Assembly: GCF_932274485.2 (NCBI RefSeq)
Contig: NC_065887.2
Span: 12,992,001 to 13,056,000, forward strand
Length of the DNA stretch: 64,000 nt
From: Patella vulgata
Lineage: Eukaryota; Mollusca; Gastropoda; Patellidae
Reading direction: 5' to 3'
This document shows positions 43,968-55,309 of the stretch, in pieces. Both the position numbers and the translations under genes were made by a program. Each line of letters opens with the position of its first letter. The stretch's first letter is position 1. Below the pieces are notes generated by a model, which had not been told where the DNA came from, did no database searches, and saw nothing but the letters and a program-made list of their open reading frames with translations.

Positions 43968-44338
43968 AGGAAGGAAACCGAAGGACCCCACTCCTTGTCA
44001 CATACAAGCGGGACAAGGACAGTTGTCTATTCGTTCGGATGGGACGAAAAACCGAGGTCCCGTGTACACATTGGCGTGCACGTAAAAGATCCCTTGACAG
44101 CTGGAATTTGATATAAGAGTAGGCCATAGTGCCGCTGTCCGGGCAAAATTACCCTCATAGCACATTGTATGGTGCATGCCCGTCTTCATTAGCCCAGTTC
44201 AGAGCAGAACAGTAGGACGTTAAACCCCATTTCATTTCATTCAAGCGGGGAATCGAAATCACGCCACTTAAGTCAATGACAGACCTTATGATCTAACGAG
44301 CACGCGTTAAGCCATGCGGCCACTCAAACCCCTTGACC
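43968..44338 (-). repeat. SINE-B split by SINE-A
   Basis: Left piece to 44012 ('actccttgtcacatac'), right piece from 44243 ('ggggaatcgaaatcacgcca') to the head 'cgttaagccatgcggccact'. The break has the 7-bp duplication AAGCGGG. Confidence 0.82.
44013..44242 (+). repeat. SINE-A, 5'-truncated, nested in SINE-B
   Basis: Body from 'acaaggacagttgtctattc' to 'cattag...gtaggacgtt' and the ATTTC tail. AAGCGGG is duplicated at 44006-44012 and 44243-44249, as expected for target-primed insertion. Confidence 0.9.
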
Positions 44339-44791
44339 TGAGAAGCACGGTGGTGCAACAGAAAACCCATTGTGCACAAAGAGAACTATTTTGTATCGCT
44401 GTTCTAATCTGGTTTGCCTCCTTCATGAACACAAAGACTTAATAAACATTTTCAATTTCAATAAATAGAATAGTAAATGCTAGAAGTATATTAGTGCTTT
44501 CGACTAAAATTAAAATGTCGGTCAACTAATTTCGTGGTATGTTCTCAAGCAGAGCTAATGTGGACAGACAGCGTAATGGTTGTGGCTCTTAATCAGATTT
44601 TCGTGTAACCGTCAAAAGAAAAAAATATGTGACTCCCCGGACGACTGAGCTGCTGAGGAAGTATGTTTCGTTGACGGCAACCTACCTTTAAATTTTATAT
44701 TGTTATTTCAAATCAATTATTCTCCATGAAATACGCGAGCAGTATGGTTAGTCCATTCAACACGGTTTTGTTTGTTTTTATGTACGGTGTA

Positions 44792-44925
44792 AGGGGGGGG
44801 GGGGCTTTTATGGGTTCTTGGGTTTTTAACTTCAGAATCAGCCAAATAAATACTTTCGCATTGTCTTCCAGAGTATGTTTTTTTTTGGGGGGGGGGGGGG
44901 TCGGGGGGGGGGGGGTCATTACAAA
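44792..44925. repeat. Poly-G tracts
   Basis: Long G runs at 44792-44804 and 44885-44915. They generate Pro- or Gly-rich ORFs on both strands that are not genes. Confidence 0.85.
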
Positions 44926-45462
44926 TGTCGCTCGTAACTATTATGTCCATACCGAAATCAGTAGTTTAAAAAAATGTCCATTGTGTCTTAAATATTGGAT
45001 TTTAGTATCACATTTTTCACGGTAAAATAATAACATTATTATTAATTGAAATGAACCAATAATGAATCCTAATGCGTGTTTTGAATTTCGAATATTCTGT
45101 AAATATTGAATTAAGAGGTTTAGCTCCTTCAAGTAAGACCTATATGTGTTCAGCTACTAATCTTTATGTGAAATGGGAACAATACATAGCGGACACATTG
45201 ACAATATCCAGCTGTTCGCATCTGTATAAAATTGATATGTTGATCTTAAAATATATCATTATATCAATAAAAAAAGCAATGTGCATTTGACATTCCCTTC
45301 AAATAATTGATATTTGTCCAGTGAACGCTCAGTTATATTCGCCTACCGTATAGTTTTATATCCTTGTGAGTTGAATTTTCTAGGTGAGTTTGGGGCTACT
45401 GAGTCAAATCTCGACTCGATTGAATATCGGAGGTGGGGGTGGGGGGTGAGTGCTTGGGGGCG

Positions 45463-45565
45463 AATGGTATGATGCGTGCGCATTAGATCATAAGGTCTAT
45501 CATTAAGTCAAATGGCGTGGTTTGATTCCCCGCTTGTACATGGCAAGGAGTAGGGTGCCCTGTTA
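45463..45565 (+). repeat. SINE-B head fragment
   Basis: 'ggtctatcattaagtcaaat' and 'ttgattccccgcttgtacat' up to 'ggagtagggtgccctg'. Confidence 0.65.
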
Positions 45566-45639
45566 ATAAATGTTAAAATAATAATGTATGTAACATTTGA
45601 AATGTAACAATTGAAGCCAAATTAAACAATGCAATAGTC

Positions 45640-45675
45640 AGATTTAGCTCCTACATAATGCATGTTTACCTAGTC
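45640..45675. mobile_element. MITE-2 end fragment
   Basis: 'gtcagatttagctcctacat' and 'aatgcatgttta', the inverted end of MITE-2. A similar remnant lies at 51575-51640. Confidence 0.5.
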
Positions 45676-45679
45676 ATTG

Positions 45680-47200
45680 AGATTGTTAGTCCATTTCGTG
45701 CACATTTAATTGAAATAATATCTGTTATAGTAATCATATTCTTCTCTGTTTCGTAATTCAATAAAATCTATGTATGTGTGTATTCAGCTCCAAGGCGTAT
45801 TGCCAATAGATGTAGATACAAATAATTATATACTGTCATATCTCCAATATATAGGCTGATAACAATATGTAATATAAGTAGTACATATCATATTATGATA
45901 TATGGCCTCTAGGCTTATAATTCTACTTCATTATATACGTAGGTAGATAACGTTTATGGCCTTTATGTATATCTATCGATAGATCTAAACATAGTGTCCC
46001 ATCAAAAATATGTATGCATTGAACTCTGTGATTTGCTTTGAAATAGCTGCCACGTGTAACACTATTGCTCGCGTTATTTAATACATATCCAATTTGCCGT
46101 GTTTTGATTGGATTTGGGATGGATTGGAATTGACTGAAATATACATTGGGTAGTTTCGGTCAGGCGATTAATTGAAATATATATGGATAGTTTCGGACAA
46201 GTGGTTATAAATTGGCCAGGTGTGATATAACTTATTGTATTTAATTAAATATTAGCCTGGCGAAGATTGTTTCTTTAAGTGTGTTTTGTGGTCTCTTTGT
46301 CAGAGAATTTTGTGTTTATTTATTGTGTCGATTTCTCAAAGTTTAAAGAGAGGGATTTTTTTATCACCGAAGGTTTGTTGCTTTCTTTGTTTTATTTTTG
46401 TTACTTTTATACACGGATTTCGTTATCAAACAAGTAGAATGCCATCTCTATGACTGAATTAGGACAATAACTACGGAACTATAATGGCGCAAAACGCATG
46501 TGGGTGTTATTATTCCGCACCGAAGGAGTTGGGGTGTTGAGGAGGGGAGATACTGAAATCGGCTCGGACCGTCGCCGTGTCCCGTTTGTGTTTCGTGAGC
46601 ACACCTCATAAACCGTTTAAGATATCTTTATATGGAACTTTATACACACGCCAACCTTTGTTAGTTGTGTTTAAGATTTTTAAAAATCATTTTGGATTTT
46701 CCATGGAAACAATCTTGACTTAGCTTTTTGCATAAAAGGATGCACACGGGGGTTGATGAACCCATACCCATATGTTAAGAATTATATTTGGACAGTGTTT
46801 AACTATTTCTATCACAAATATCGTCCTTTTAAAATCGTATAAATATTTAGAAATATAAAAAGCCGGGAAAAGAAGATAACTAAATCGGGACCTTTTAATG
46901 AATAAATACGTTTATCACCCAATAACACATTCCACAGTAGATATCGCTTGTGTTATAAATTGCATATTCTACTGAGCGATACGTTACATGAATTTAATTG
47001 GTCAATTAAAAGGGAAGAAAGGGATGGGTGATAAATAAAATCCTCTACTCGTCGATAAAATGAACAAAAACTCGGCAAAGCCCCGTTCTTCTTTACCTTA
47101 TCGTCTTGTGTCCATATTGTTTGATATCAAAAGAGACTCGTAGAAGATTCTCTATTAGTCGTTAACTAAAATAAAATCTAGAAAAAATTAAGTAAACAAC
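45680..47200. other. No gene recognised
   Basis: AT-rich intergenic DNA. No ORF with family features and no repeat shared with the rest of the window was found. Confidence 0.4.
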
Positions 47201-47206
47201 CGAGAT

Positions 47207-47692
47207 TTAAAGGAGCTAAATCGCTAAAATGTGGACCTAGGAATTGACCCAAATCGGTCGCAACGCATATAATAATGTAATCTGGTTGTATATTATAAAC
47301 TGATTTACATTCAATTTTTTTCCGTTTTAACTCTAATTTCAAATCATTTATGTTCAGCGAAATACGCCATGAGTCTCAACCGAATGGCAATTTCTAGCGT
47401 CTGGTTATTCCAGTCTATTGCGCATGCTCTCTAGATAAAATATGGGGTCACGGTTTGACATGAGTTGTGAAATATGTCTAGCCTCGTTTTTTCTGGTCAC
47501 TTGTTACAAATGACATTGAAATGCACTATGGTACACGATTCGTTTACCAATGGTAAAATGTTTATTTTGTCTTAAATATTGGATATCAGAAGCCTACCTT
47601 TTCCCGGTAAGACCATAACATCAATGTTAATTGACCGATAATTCTTGTTTTCAACGTGTAAGACTTTGGATGATATTGAGTTAGAGATTTAA
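47207..47692 (-). mobile_element. MITE-1 copy, inverted
   Basis: Left 'ttaaaggagctaaatcgcta', right 'gagttagagatttaa', interior 'tggtacacgattcgtttacc'. Reverse complement of the copies at 2732 and 31568. Confidence 0.75.
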
Positions 47693-47997
47693 CCGTGTGT
47701 AAACATAAAGATTTATAAATTAAAAGGGTCGTAATAGACATAAAATGGACAAAATAAAGCGAATGGGACCTCTAGCTGAACAAATACATTAGCTGAACTA
47801 AAATCTGGAGAAAGGGGAAAAATAAAGTAAATAACTATGATATACAACACCTCGGCCATTTTGAAACTAGAATGAAATTCATTTTGAATGGTTGTGCGTC
47901 CAAAACACTTGGTCATGTCAACTCTATGAATGGGTGTGTGATTCAAAAAAAACCCAAAAGAAAATCAGCAGTTGGTTTGATCAAAGAAAATATTGTT

Positions 47998-48205
47998 TGA
48001 AATAAAATGGGGTTTAACTTCCTATTGTTCTGACCAAACTCATCTTCGCTAGCCAAGGGTCTAAACGTAACACTTGGCTAGCGAAGATGGCCCAAACTGG
48101 GCCAATAAAGACGGGCATACTCGCCATATTTATACAGTGTGCTACGAGGGAAATTTTGCTCGTCCTAAACCACTGGCAAGGGGCAACCACGTCGCAAAAA
48201 AAGCC
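47998..48205 (-). repeat. SINE-A copy with a 51-bp hairpin inserted
   Basis: Reverse tail 'aaataaaatggggtttaact', interrupted at 48041-48091, then 'gggccaataaagacgggcat' and 'acagtgtgctacgagggaaa'. Confidence 0.8.
48041..48091. mobile_element. 51-bp hairpin element with a 7-bp target duplication
   Basis: Perfect 17-bp arms 'catcttcgctagccaag' and their complement around a 14-base loop. CCAAACT is duplicated at 48034-48040 and 48092-48098, inside a SINE-A that is normally continuous here. Confidence 0.82.
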
Positions 48206-48254
48206 ACATAATACAATACACTACAAGCAAATCCGAGTCAAAGCCCGGAGTACA

Positions 48255-48450
48255 AACGTTGTTGTTGTTGTTCTAGATGTTTAACATCCGCTCCGAATTG
48301 ACGGTGATATTGCAGACAAGTTGTCATATTTTCAATTTTAGTATTGTCTTAGCGCACGCGCAGGGGTCTTTCCTGTGTGAGGAAACCGGAGTAAACTCAC
48401 GAGGTTGAGAAGGCGCCCCCTATCTCCAAGCCACATAACCTCAAACCGGG
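48255..48450 (-). repeat. SINE-C copy
   Basis: Reverse GTT-repeat tail, 'gatgtttaacatccgctccg', 'cggtgatattgcagacaagt', then 'gaggttgagaaggcgccccc' and 'ctccaagccacataacctca'. Confidence 0.75.
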
Positions 48451-48640
48451 TATTGAGAGAGGGGTGGGGGGGACTAACACATGGTTCAATTTTATTTCAA
48501 TAATTCGCTTGCGCGTAGGGGTTTTTAGCAGTGGGAGGAAAATGGAGGACCCGGAGAAAACCCACGAGGTTGGACAGGCGACCATACTCCTTGTCACGTA
48601 CAGCCGGGGAATCGAAACCCCGCCAGTTGACTAAAAAACC
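48450..48640 (-). repeat. SINE-B copy lacking its last bases
   Basis: Reverse 'gggactaacacatggttcaa' to 'cgaaaccccgccagttgact'. It directly follows SINE-C, and a (TA)n run at 48668-48693 follows. Confidence 0.8.
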
Positions 48641-48669
48641 GGGTACGGTATTGAAACCACGACCGCAAA

Positions 48670-48700
<31 letters not shown>

Positions 48701-49063
48701 ACTGCTCTCAGTATATACTATACAATTTAAACAAACACGATTCATAAAAAACTAATAAACTTGTCATCTTCCGGAATTTGATAATTTATTAGTTTTTATG
48801 AATTGTTTATAGTTGAAAATTGTGTTCTCAGTAAAATATATTCAAACATTGCCTATTTTAACTTCCTGTATTCATGTCTGTAAAATGAACAGATGTGCGG
48901 TATAGAAATTTCATTGATCGAGGTGTGGAAGTCGATTTGGTTCAATCAGCTCTGGCTCAGTCAGACCTATTATAGTCAAGATACCAAAACAATTGTAGCT
49001 ACTGAAGATACGCAAGTATTTAGGTGTAATCTATTGTCAGACAGGCTGAGGAGACCAGTCCGG

Positions 49064-49443
49064 TTGTGACCATGGGGTGTTGGGGAGACCCGGACTGTTG
49101 GGTAGACTAGAACGGTAGGGGAGACCTGGAATGTTGGGGAGACTAGGACGGTTGGTGAGACTAGGACTGTTGGGGAGACTAGGACGGCTGGGGAGACTCG
49201 GACTGCTGGGGAGACTAGGACTGTTGGGGAGACCCGGACTGCTGGGGAGACTAGGACGGTTGCGGAGACTCTGACTGTTGGGGAGACTAGGACGGTTTGT
49301 GAGACTAGGACTGTTGGGGAGACTAGGACGGCTGGGGAGACTCGGACTGCTGGGGAGACTAGGACGGTTGGGGAGACCCGGACTGTTGGGTAGACCTGGA
49401 ATGTTGGGGAGACCAGGACGGTTGGGAACACCAGGACGGATAG
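49064..49443 (+). repeat. 18-bp minisatellite, about 20 units
   Basis: Unit of the form 'gttggggagactaggacg' with CG/TG and T/C variation. Because 18 is a multiple of 3 and the unit lacks stops in several frames, it yields long repetitive ORFs on both strands, which are not genes. It ends 80 bases before the coding exon at 49522 of the galactosyltransferase gene. Confidence 0.92.
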
Positions 49444-49522
49444 GGAGCAACGAAGTATGCCTATCCGGTTGTGAATTTCATTTTCAGTACAATTTTAATT
49501 TGCCATTATTATATTTTTCAGG

Positions 49523-51023
49523 ATGAGGTGTTACAAGGGTTCAATCGCCCATATACAATTTTTACTGGGCATAGCCATTGGTATCGTCATAACGTTTTTC
49601 TTTAGTTCTATGATATCATTACAAGGGACTGTGGTTCGTGTTCCACCCGAACATCCCCATGCCCTAGGAGAACGGAGGCTTGCAGAGAACAGCGTAGATG
49701 TACATTCTCACTTGCACGAGCACGGTCGGGAACATTCTCACGAAGATTTGGATAATTTAGAGGACCCTCACAAAGTGGAATTTGAGGATACACATTTCCA
49801 TCATGGTAAGTTGACATGTTTTAAGTAATAATTGTTCTGATTAATGGAATGTCTGTTGGCAAACGTCTTCCTGCATAGTGCACACCACTGTAACACACCG
49901 CCATGCAGTCTATGGTGCAATGAATGTGCAACGCGTGGAAAATAGAAGATCAGCCTTAACGTGTTCAATTTTATCAAACCAGACCTAAGTAGAAACTTTG
50001 CCTCTGGTTTATTTTCTAGTACCGAGAGAAGGCAGGGCCTTTTATTTTATAGTTGACCCAAATCAAAGAAGACCCGTCATTCTGAGATGAATCAAAGATA
50101 AAACCGGTTATCTACATGAACATGCCACGGGGCATCTACCTTACTCTTACTTGCAAGGAATGTTAACCCTTTGGACAAGCATCTAGGACCCCAATCGCTA
50201 CTCATTTTGTTGATCTTCCTTTCTTCTTCTTGGGGGCGATGTTCTTCGAATAAGGCCCAAGGCCCCACTAGTTCAAATGTGATCAACATTCAACTTGGCG
50301 TTCTTGTTCCTTGGACAATAAAATTGATCATCGATAGGCACGTTTCGATTTTTGATATGATGGCGGCGATGACGCCATGCCCAGTTCTTGCACATCGATT
50401 GTCGTACTTCGATTTATAATGTGGTGGTGGCGATGACGCCATGCCCAGTTCTTGCACATAGACAGGCGTACTTCGATTTATGATATGATGGCGGCGATGA
50501 CGCCATGCTAAGTTCTTGCACATCGATAGGCGTACTTCGATTTATAATATGATGGCGGCGATGACGCCATGCCAAGTTCCTGGAATATGTGGTATATCGT
50601 ACTTGTTTATTCAAAGTCAGGGGTAAGTTGCTAAACTCATTTGTTGGTAAAACTCGTTATTTAAACTGAGTTGTTGTAAAACTCGGTATTTCAACTGAAT
50701 TGTTGGTAAAATTCGCTACAGTGAACTAAGTTGTGGGTAAAACTCGCTACAATGAATCGATATAATAAAGCTTTCAGCAACAATGGTTAACGCGTTCGCT
50801 TTGGATCATAAGGTCTCTCAATGAGGCAAGCGGCTGGTTTCCATTCCCCGCTTGCACGTGACGAGGAGTAGGTTCGCTTCTTCAACCTTGTGGATTTTCT
50901 TCGGGGCCTCCTGTTTCCCCCCACTGCAAAAGACCCCTCCGCCCAGGGAATTATTGTAATAAAATTGAACCATATGTTAGTCTCGAAAATGACCTAGTTT
51001 GTGTCGAGTGGACGTTAAACCCC

Positions 51024-51058
<35 letters not shown>

Positions 51059-54000
51059 TATAAAATTTAATTAACAATATGAAAATCTATTTAATTGATA
51101 GTATATAAACTTAGATATAAAAAAATAAATAATCAACGATTTTAGTCGATAACACTAAGTATACTTCGAGAATTTTGCGTAGTATTTATTCTGCTTACAT
51201 TTAATATAATTGAATAGGTTAATATACTCTTTGTGTGTATGTCAGGTTAATATACTCTTTGTGTGTATGTCAGGTTAATATACTCTTTGTGTGTATGTCA
51301 GAAGTGAAACAGAGTAGAACCGCATTACAAAACAATACTAATTGTTTGATATGGCGGTCATTCAGGACAGAGATTTATTCTCGAAGTATGAAGTAGATGG
51401 ATCTATGTGTCCCGAATGATGTATATAACATTATTTGAAGTATTTCTGGTATACACATGTGTGTTTGTCATACCTCATGAATTATACATAAAATATATTT
51501 TTTTATATATCGAGTTCGATTGAAAAGTTGTAACGTAGTGAATAAATATCTAAATAGGTCATATACCATTTGAGGCCAGAAAAGTGACGTGCATTAGGCA
51601 GATTTAGCTGTTATATAATTGTGTGTACAGATGTGTTAACTTCCTGTTTTTAATGTACAGGGTCAGTAGTACGGTATAAATATTTTCATATAAAACCTTC
51701 TTTAACATCTAGATTAGTAAATACTCTATAATCAGTCAGATTACAGTCACATATCTTAAAAAAAAACAGATTATCGCCCGCTGCGCCATTTGTTATTCGA
51801 GTTAAATTTTCTAGATAAGCTGATATGTCAGAAAAATAAATTAATATAGTTTTAATAAAGATGAAATACTTCATGGTATTTGCGAAGGAGCTGCGGTGGC
51901 TCAGTGAGTGAGTATACCCGTCTTCATTAGCGCAGTTCGGAGCAGAACAGTAGGACATTAAACCCCATTTCATTTTTTGACGAAGAATACGGGTGGCATG
52001 AGCAGTTCACCATATTCTGTTTATATCGTCTGTACAGAATGCAGAATGCTGACAAATTTTCAATTCATCATATCTTTGTTAATAATGGACTGGTATTCGC
52101 TTTTAGTTATTCAATTTCCTAAATATTGTAATTTGGAAGATGTTTCCCAATCACTGAACTGACTTTCAGAGACTTTAAAACTACACGAGTGTGGTAGGTG
52201 GCCGAATGGTTTGAGCGTGCACACGGTCAGTCATCGAGTCAAGTGGCGTAGTTTGGACTCACTACAAGGGTCGTTAAGTAGGGTTGCCTGTTTTCTGGTG
52301 CACATTTTATTCTTCTCCGTGTGAAGATTTGTTTTCAGTACAACTTTCCTTTTTGTAATTCCAGTCTTTAATGATGTCAATCATATTGGTCACATAAGGC
52401 ACACTATAATTATATACATAGGATATAAGGTGTATAGAATATGTCCGTCAGTATAATGTTCTTATTTTGTCATTTTAAGAAAGCTAATATGTTTGGATTG
52501 TAGAATCCCCCCCCCCCACAGGCATCCACCCCCAACCCACACACACCCGCACGCACGCTATACTTTGTTTATATAAATTTAATTTGATAATGTTCATGAT
52601 GTGTTTCAGATGACGAATCGGCTGCCAAGAAGCTTTCTGAATCCACTCGCGTATTGTGTTGGATCATGACATCACCTAAAACTCTCGAAAAGAAAGCTCG
52701 ACATGTGAAAAATACTTGGGGAAAACGCTGCAACATTTTATTATTCTTTAGTTCGGAAACAAACGCCACGTTCCCTACGATAGGATTAAATGTATCCGAA
52801 GGGAGAGATCATTTAACAGGGAAAACTATTCAAGCATTTAAATATATTTACGACAATTATTATAACAAAGCAGATTGGTTTATGAAAGCAGACGACGACA
52901 CCTACGTCATCGTGGAAAACCTGAGATATTTTTTGTCAGGACAGAATACGTCACATCCTGTGTATTTTGGTCATAGATTTAAAGTGATAGTGAAACAAGG
53001 GTATTACAGTGGCGGTGCGGGTTATGTCCTGAGTAAAGAGGCTTTAAGACGTTTTGGTCTCTATGGAAACGATACGAAACGTTGCCGCCAAGATGGCGGC
53101 GCTGAAGATGCAGAAATTGGAAAGTGTTTGTACAACCTCGGTGTCAGTACAGGAAATTCTTTAGATGCTCTCGGCAGAACTAGATTCCATTGTTTTAATC
53201 CCGAGACACATTTGTTTGGAGGTTTCCCACCTTGGTATTATAAATACGACAACGATGGAGCGAAAAAGGTAAGGACTCTAATTACAAAGTTTTACAAACA
53301 CAAACTGAGAATGAAGCGGGGCATTCCTCCCGGTAAAAACCAACAAGCCTTGATTTTATGTGCTTGTTTTGGTTTTTTGTGTCTATTATATTTGAAAATC
53401 AATAATTAAATTTGTTTAAAGTTGAAAACATTCACTGGGTACTTGATTAGACCTAAAGACGATACAGCTACGAAAATAAACAGCGTGAACCCCACACGAT
53501 GTGCGATGTTTATTGCTACATGCCTGACAGCTGGGTATCGCATACTCCACGTCTATAGCTCTTTTTTTTGGGGGGGGGGGACGGTGGCTCGGTGCGTAAG
53601 GACCTAGATCTCAAGCAAAGTCATTTGGATGGGACTAAAAATTGAAGACCCTGTCTTGGTCACCTTGGCATGCACGTAAAAGACCCCTTGACGTATGAAG
53701 TTGGAAATAAAGTTAGGTCATAGTGAGGCTGTGTGAGTAAAATTGCCTAGATAATGCTGAAGAGTAGGAAGTTTGATTTTACCTTTTATTTTAAGTTCTT
53801 TTTAAACTCTTTTTAAAAATGTGTGCTATTAAACCATGTTCTACAATCGATTTTTCAAGCCTCTTGAATTTTTAAAATCCTTGAGATTAGATTTGACAAA
53901 AATGACACATGTTGGAGTATGACCATTTAGCTAGACTCGTGATGTGTGTACTTGTAGAATTAAATCAAATTAAAATCTTGAAATCGAAATTGGCCTAGTC

Positions 54001-54502
54001 TTTCATAAAGCAAAACTAGCCCGTGCATCCTTCACTTGCTACAGGTTGGCCTGTTATTTTCCGACATTATTATATATCCAGCCAATAGCGCCTTATTCGT
54101 TCTTACCCTGCGGCCCAAGCCCAGCGAGACTTGCCCAAACTCCTGTGTAGCCATCATATTCCGCAGTTTTTCATTTAATCGTTCTTCTGGGGCATTTTTA
54201 TCCAGTATTTCGTACCCAGTGGTCCCAGGCCTACGATAATAGCCCAAAATGCCCGTTTGTCCAGTCCACCCATGTTCCACTCGTTTTCGATGTAATTTTA
54301 TCAGATGAGTATATTGTGCTGTATTTTACAGGGAACAGAGAATATTAGTGATTACGCCATATCGTTCCATTATATACCAGCTGAGAAAATGTACAGTTTA
54401 GAATTCTATATTTACCATCTACGACCGTATGGCATTATTTCACAATTACAGAATTTGAACAACAAACCGGAAGTCATCCCAGTTACGCCGGCTGCGGGGT
54501 GA
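49523..54502 (+). CDS. C1GALT1: C1GALT1-like core 1 beta-1,3-galactosyltransferase, divergent
   Basis: Type II Golgi enzyme family (GT31) that adds beta-1,3-galactose to Tn antigen (GalNAc-Ser/Thr). Coding exons: 49523-49805, 52610-53268, 54332-54502; phases match and the total is 370 residues. The first exon has an acceptor just before the ATG, so a 5' UTR exon lies upstream. Membrane anchor about residues 11-31, then a His-rich stem ('HSHLHEHGREHSHED'). Catalytic part: 'RHVKNTWGKRC', 'ADWFMKADDDTYVI' with DDD at about 189-191, 'YSGGAGYVLSKEALRRF', 'EDAEIGKCLYNLGV', 'SFHYIPAEKMYSLEFYIYHL'. The conserved 'GPGCCSD' before SFHY is replaced by 'GTENISD', which removes two cysteines and creates an N-glycosylation site, so this may be a specialised paralogue. 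Poly(A) signal AATAAA at 54618-54623. Confidence 0.88.
50327..50590 (+). repeat. 77-bp tandem repeat, about 3.5 units, in the galactosyltransferase intron
   Basis: Each unit has 'gatggcggcgatgacgccat', 'agttcttgcacat' and 'gtacttcgatttataat'. Units differ at a few positions. Confidence 0.85.
50628..50760 (+). repeat. Tandem repeat of about 33 bp, four units
   Basis: Unit pattern 'ttgttggtaaaactcg' plus 'ttatttaaactgag', diverging across the array. Confidence 0.75.
50783..51054 (+). repeat. SINE-B copy
   Basis: 'tggttaacgcgttcgctttg', 'ggtttccattccccgcttgc', 'gtttgtgtcgagtggacgtt' and a CT tail. Confidence 0.85.
51217..51301 (+). repeat. 30-bp tandem repeat, three units
   Basis: Nearly perfect: 'aggttaatatactctttgtg' plus 'tgtatgtc', three in a row. 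Confidence 0.9.
51886..51977 (+). repeat. SINE-A with a large internal deletion
   Basis: The head 'gctgcggtggctcagtgagt' joins directly to the 3' end 'cccgtcttcattagcgcag' and 'acattaaaccccatttcatt'. Confidence 0.75.
52193..52290 (+). repeat. SINE-B head fragment
   Basis: 'taggtggccgaatggtttga' and 'catcgagtcaagtggcgtag' to 'taagtagggttgcctg'. Confidence 0.65.
53578..53765 (+). repeat. Degenerate SINE-A
   Basis: Head 'gacggtggctcggtgcgtaa', body 'tcatttggatgggactaaaa' and 'gcatgcacgtaaaagacccc'. It lies in the last intron of the galactosyltransferase gene. Confidence 0.65.
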
Positions 54503-54939
54503 AAGTCAATGTGGTGATGTGCAGACTTGATTAACTTTACATTGAATTATTAATTTTAAAGGAATGTGAAGTCAAAAGAAATGGGAGAATTGTTTAACCA
54601 ATTAGATTCTTTATTCCAATAAAGTGGAACTTTAATGAAATAAGAATCGACGGATGTTATATCATTTACGAGAAACTGTGATAATTGCCTGATTGCTTAC
54701 GTCAATGCTGAATATTTTCTCTTCAGAATGACTTCAAGATGGCGTCGTTCTGGGTGTTAATGTGTAAATTAATGTTTCATGGGTGACATTTTTTTAATAG
54801 ATATCTCACGTACTTATGTTTATCTAAAGAAACAGATAGAACCCAGATATAAACATCATTCGTTGTTATAGTGTTGTAAATTTAATTTACGTCTGCTGAT
54901 TTGGCCGTGATTGACGCGAAAATTGCGTCCTTATGGCCT

Positions 54940-55300
54940 GAAGTATTATGACGTACATTTGTGTATTCTGACGTGAAGTAATATTTTATCTAATGACGTA
55001 CAGTTTGGTATCTTCTGACGTGAAGTACGTAATATATTATGACGTGCATCGTTGTCTATGACGTGTGAATTAATATCTTATGGCGTACAGTGGTGTCTCC
55101 TGAAGTGGTGATGTGAAGTAATATCTTATGACGTACAGTGGTGTCTTCTGACCTGAAGTAATATCCTATAACAACTGATGTAAAGTAATATTATTCCTGA
55201 CGTGATATAATATCTTATGACGTACAGTGGTGTCTTGTGACATTAAGTAATGTCTTATGACGTAAGTAATTCTATCTTCTGGTGCAAAGTAGTGTATTAA
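54940..55300 (+). repeat. Degenerate tandem array rich in TGACGT
   Basis: Units of about 45-50 bases of the form 'taatatcttatgacgtacag' plus 'tggtgtcttctgacgtgaag'. About ten TGACGT half-sites (CRE-like core) lie in 360 bases. It starts some 320 bases after the poly(A) signal of the galactosyltransferase gene. Confidence 0.75.
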
Positions 55301-55309
55301 ACTATTATG

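Noticed and set aside
44713-45025. Pro-rich and Gly-rich ORFs
   Set aside because: Caused by long G runs.
48976-49450. Long Pro/Val/Ser-rich and Leu/Gly-rich ORFs on both strands
   Set aside because: Products of the 18-bp minisatellite, which has no stops in several frames. Not a coding pattern.
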